Positions 30,142-30,352 of a stretch of DNA of 30,352 bases are shown one piece after another (the stretch's first letter is position 1; the number at the start of each line of letters is the position of its first letter). A program made the translations under genes and the position numbers. The notes below the pieces were generated by a model. That model made no database searches, was not told the origin of the DNA, and worked only from the letters and a program-made list of their open reading frames with translations. The stretch spans positions 1 through 30,352 of the forward strand of contig JAWVZB010000028.1 of NCBI GenBank assembly GCA_033722375.1, given 5' to 3'. Origin of the DNA: JAWVZB01 sp033722375. Lineage in GTDB: Bacteria; Actinomycetota; Nitriliruptoria; Nitriliruptorales; Nitriliruptoraceae.

Positions 30142-30352
30142 CTAGGCCGCGGCGTGTTGCTCGAGGACGCCGAGGAGTCCGCTGAGGTTGTGGGCGCGGG
30201 ACGGGTGACGGAGCTTGGCCAGCGCGCGGTTCTGCATCTGGCGGATGCGCTCGCGCGTGAGGTCGAACTGGTCACCGATCTGCTCGAGGGTCTTCGGCTC
30301 CTCGCCGTTCAAGCCGAAACGCATGATCAGGATGGCCCGCTCGCGCTCGTCG
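30142..30352 (-). CDS. C-terminal part of a second RpoD-family sigma factor (partial)
   Basis: The frame runs off the right edge of the window; about 69 residues are present. It begins DERERAILIMRFGLNGEEPKTLEQIGDQFDLTRERIRQMQNRALAKLRHPSR, which is region 4 with the -35-binding helix-turn-helix of the primary-sigma type. It is a paralogue of the complete factor at 25377-26531 (LTRERIRQ…LRHPSR in both), but with QNRALAKL where the other has EKKTLTKL. The C-terminus is SGLLGVLEQHAAA. Which of the two is the housekeeping factor cannot be told from this fragment. Confidence 0.93.
   Translation of the reverse strand, partial: DERERAILIMRFGLNGEEPKTLEQIGDQFDLTRERIRQMQNRALAKLRHPSRAHNLSGLLGVLEQHAAA

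Noticed and set aside
1..30352. tRNA genes, insertion sequences and phage remnants
   Set aside because: None with supporting structure or coding motif was found on reading both strands; a covariance search would be needed to exclude tRNAs fully.

Overview
The window is about 70% G+C, densely coded, with many GTG starts and overlapping start/stop codons. Housekeeping genes of actinobacterial type (RpoD-like sigma factors, a MoxR-type ATPase with a VWA partner, a PP2C phosphatase, a S13 carboxypeptidase) point to a high-GC actinobacterium (Actinomycetota), possibly a deep-branching class. The genus cannot be named from the sequence alone. No tRNA, rRNA, CRISPR array, insertion sequence or phage gene was seen.

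Layout. 1-3744: a short C-terminal tail of an upstream gene, a small Cys-containing protein, an ECF sigma factor with its membrane-bound partner (4-base overlap), and a divergent lipoprotein. The lipoprotein carries two copies of the same extracytoplasmic domain that forms the C-terminus of the sigma partner. 3766-6803: a leftward arsenic-type cluster (ArsI-like dioxygenase, ArsR, a second ArsR-type regulator with an N-terminal DUF5937-like region, an aldo/keto reductase) with two clear palindromic operators. 6804-10181: a lactate 2-monooxygenase-like flavoenzyme, convergent with a secreted alpha/beta-hydrolase-like protein that ends in a sortase-like MPATGG motif and a membrane anchor; the two stop codons abut. 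10401-13480: a PAS-rich hybrid-free sensor histidine kinase translationally coupled to a single PAS protein, then a 54-residue Cys-rich protein on the opposite strand.

13570-19448: an LLM-type flavin oxidoreductase; a short-chain dehydrogenase coupled to an unrecognised 162-residue protein; a stand-alone 5'-3' exonuclease with a C-terminal clamp-binding-like QPSLF, followed at once by an AlkA-type DNA glycosylase; a second aldo/keto reductase; and a DUF998-type membrane protein. 19438-25218: a MoxR/magnesium-chelatase-like ATPase and VWA protein pair, a D-Ala-D-Ala carboxypeptidase (PBP4 type) and a divergent PP2C phosphatase. 25219-30352: a tandem 71-bp repeat carrying hairpins, a complete RpoD-family sigma factor, a cation/proton antiporter with a C-terminal universal-stress domain, a YibE/F-like membrane protein, and the 3' end of a second RpoD-family sigma factor cut by the window edge.

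The most unusual items are the three-copy domain shared between the sigma partner and the divergent lipoprotein, the exonuclease/glycosylase pair with a clamp motif, the 71-bp tandem repeat that duplicates a gene 3' end with its hairpin, and the double-operator architecture of the arsenic cluster. Promoters could be read for several genes; most have a -10 of the form TANNNT, and three have a matching -35 at exactly 17 bp.
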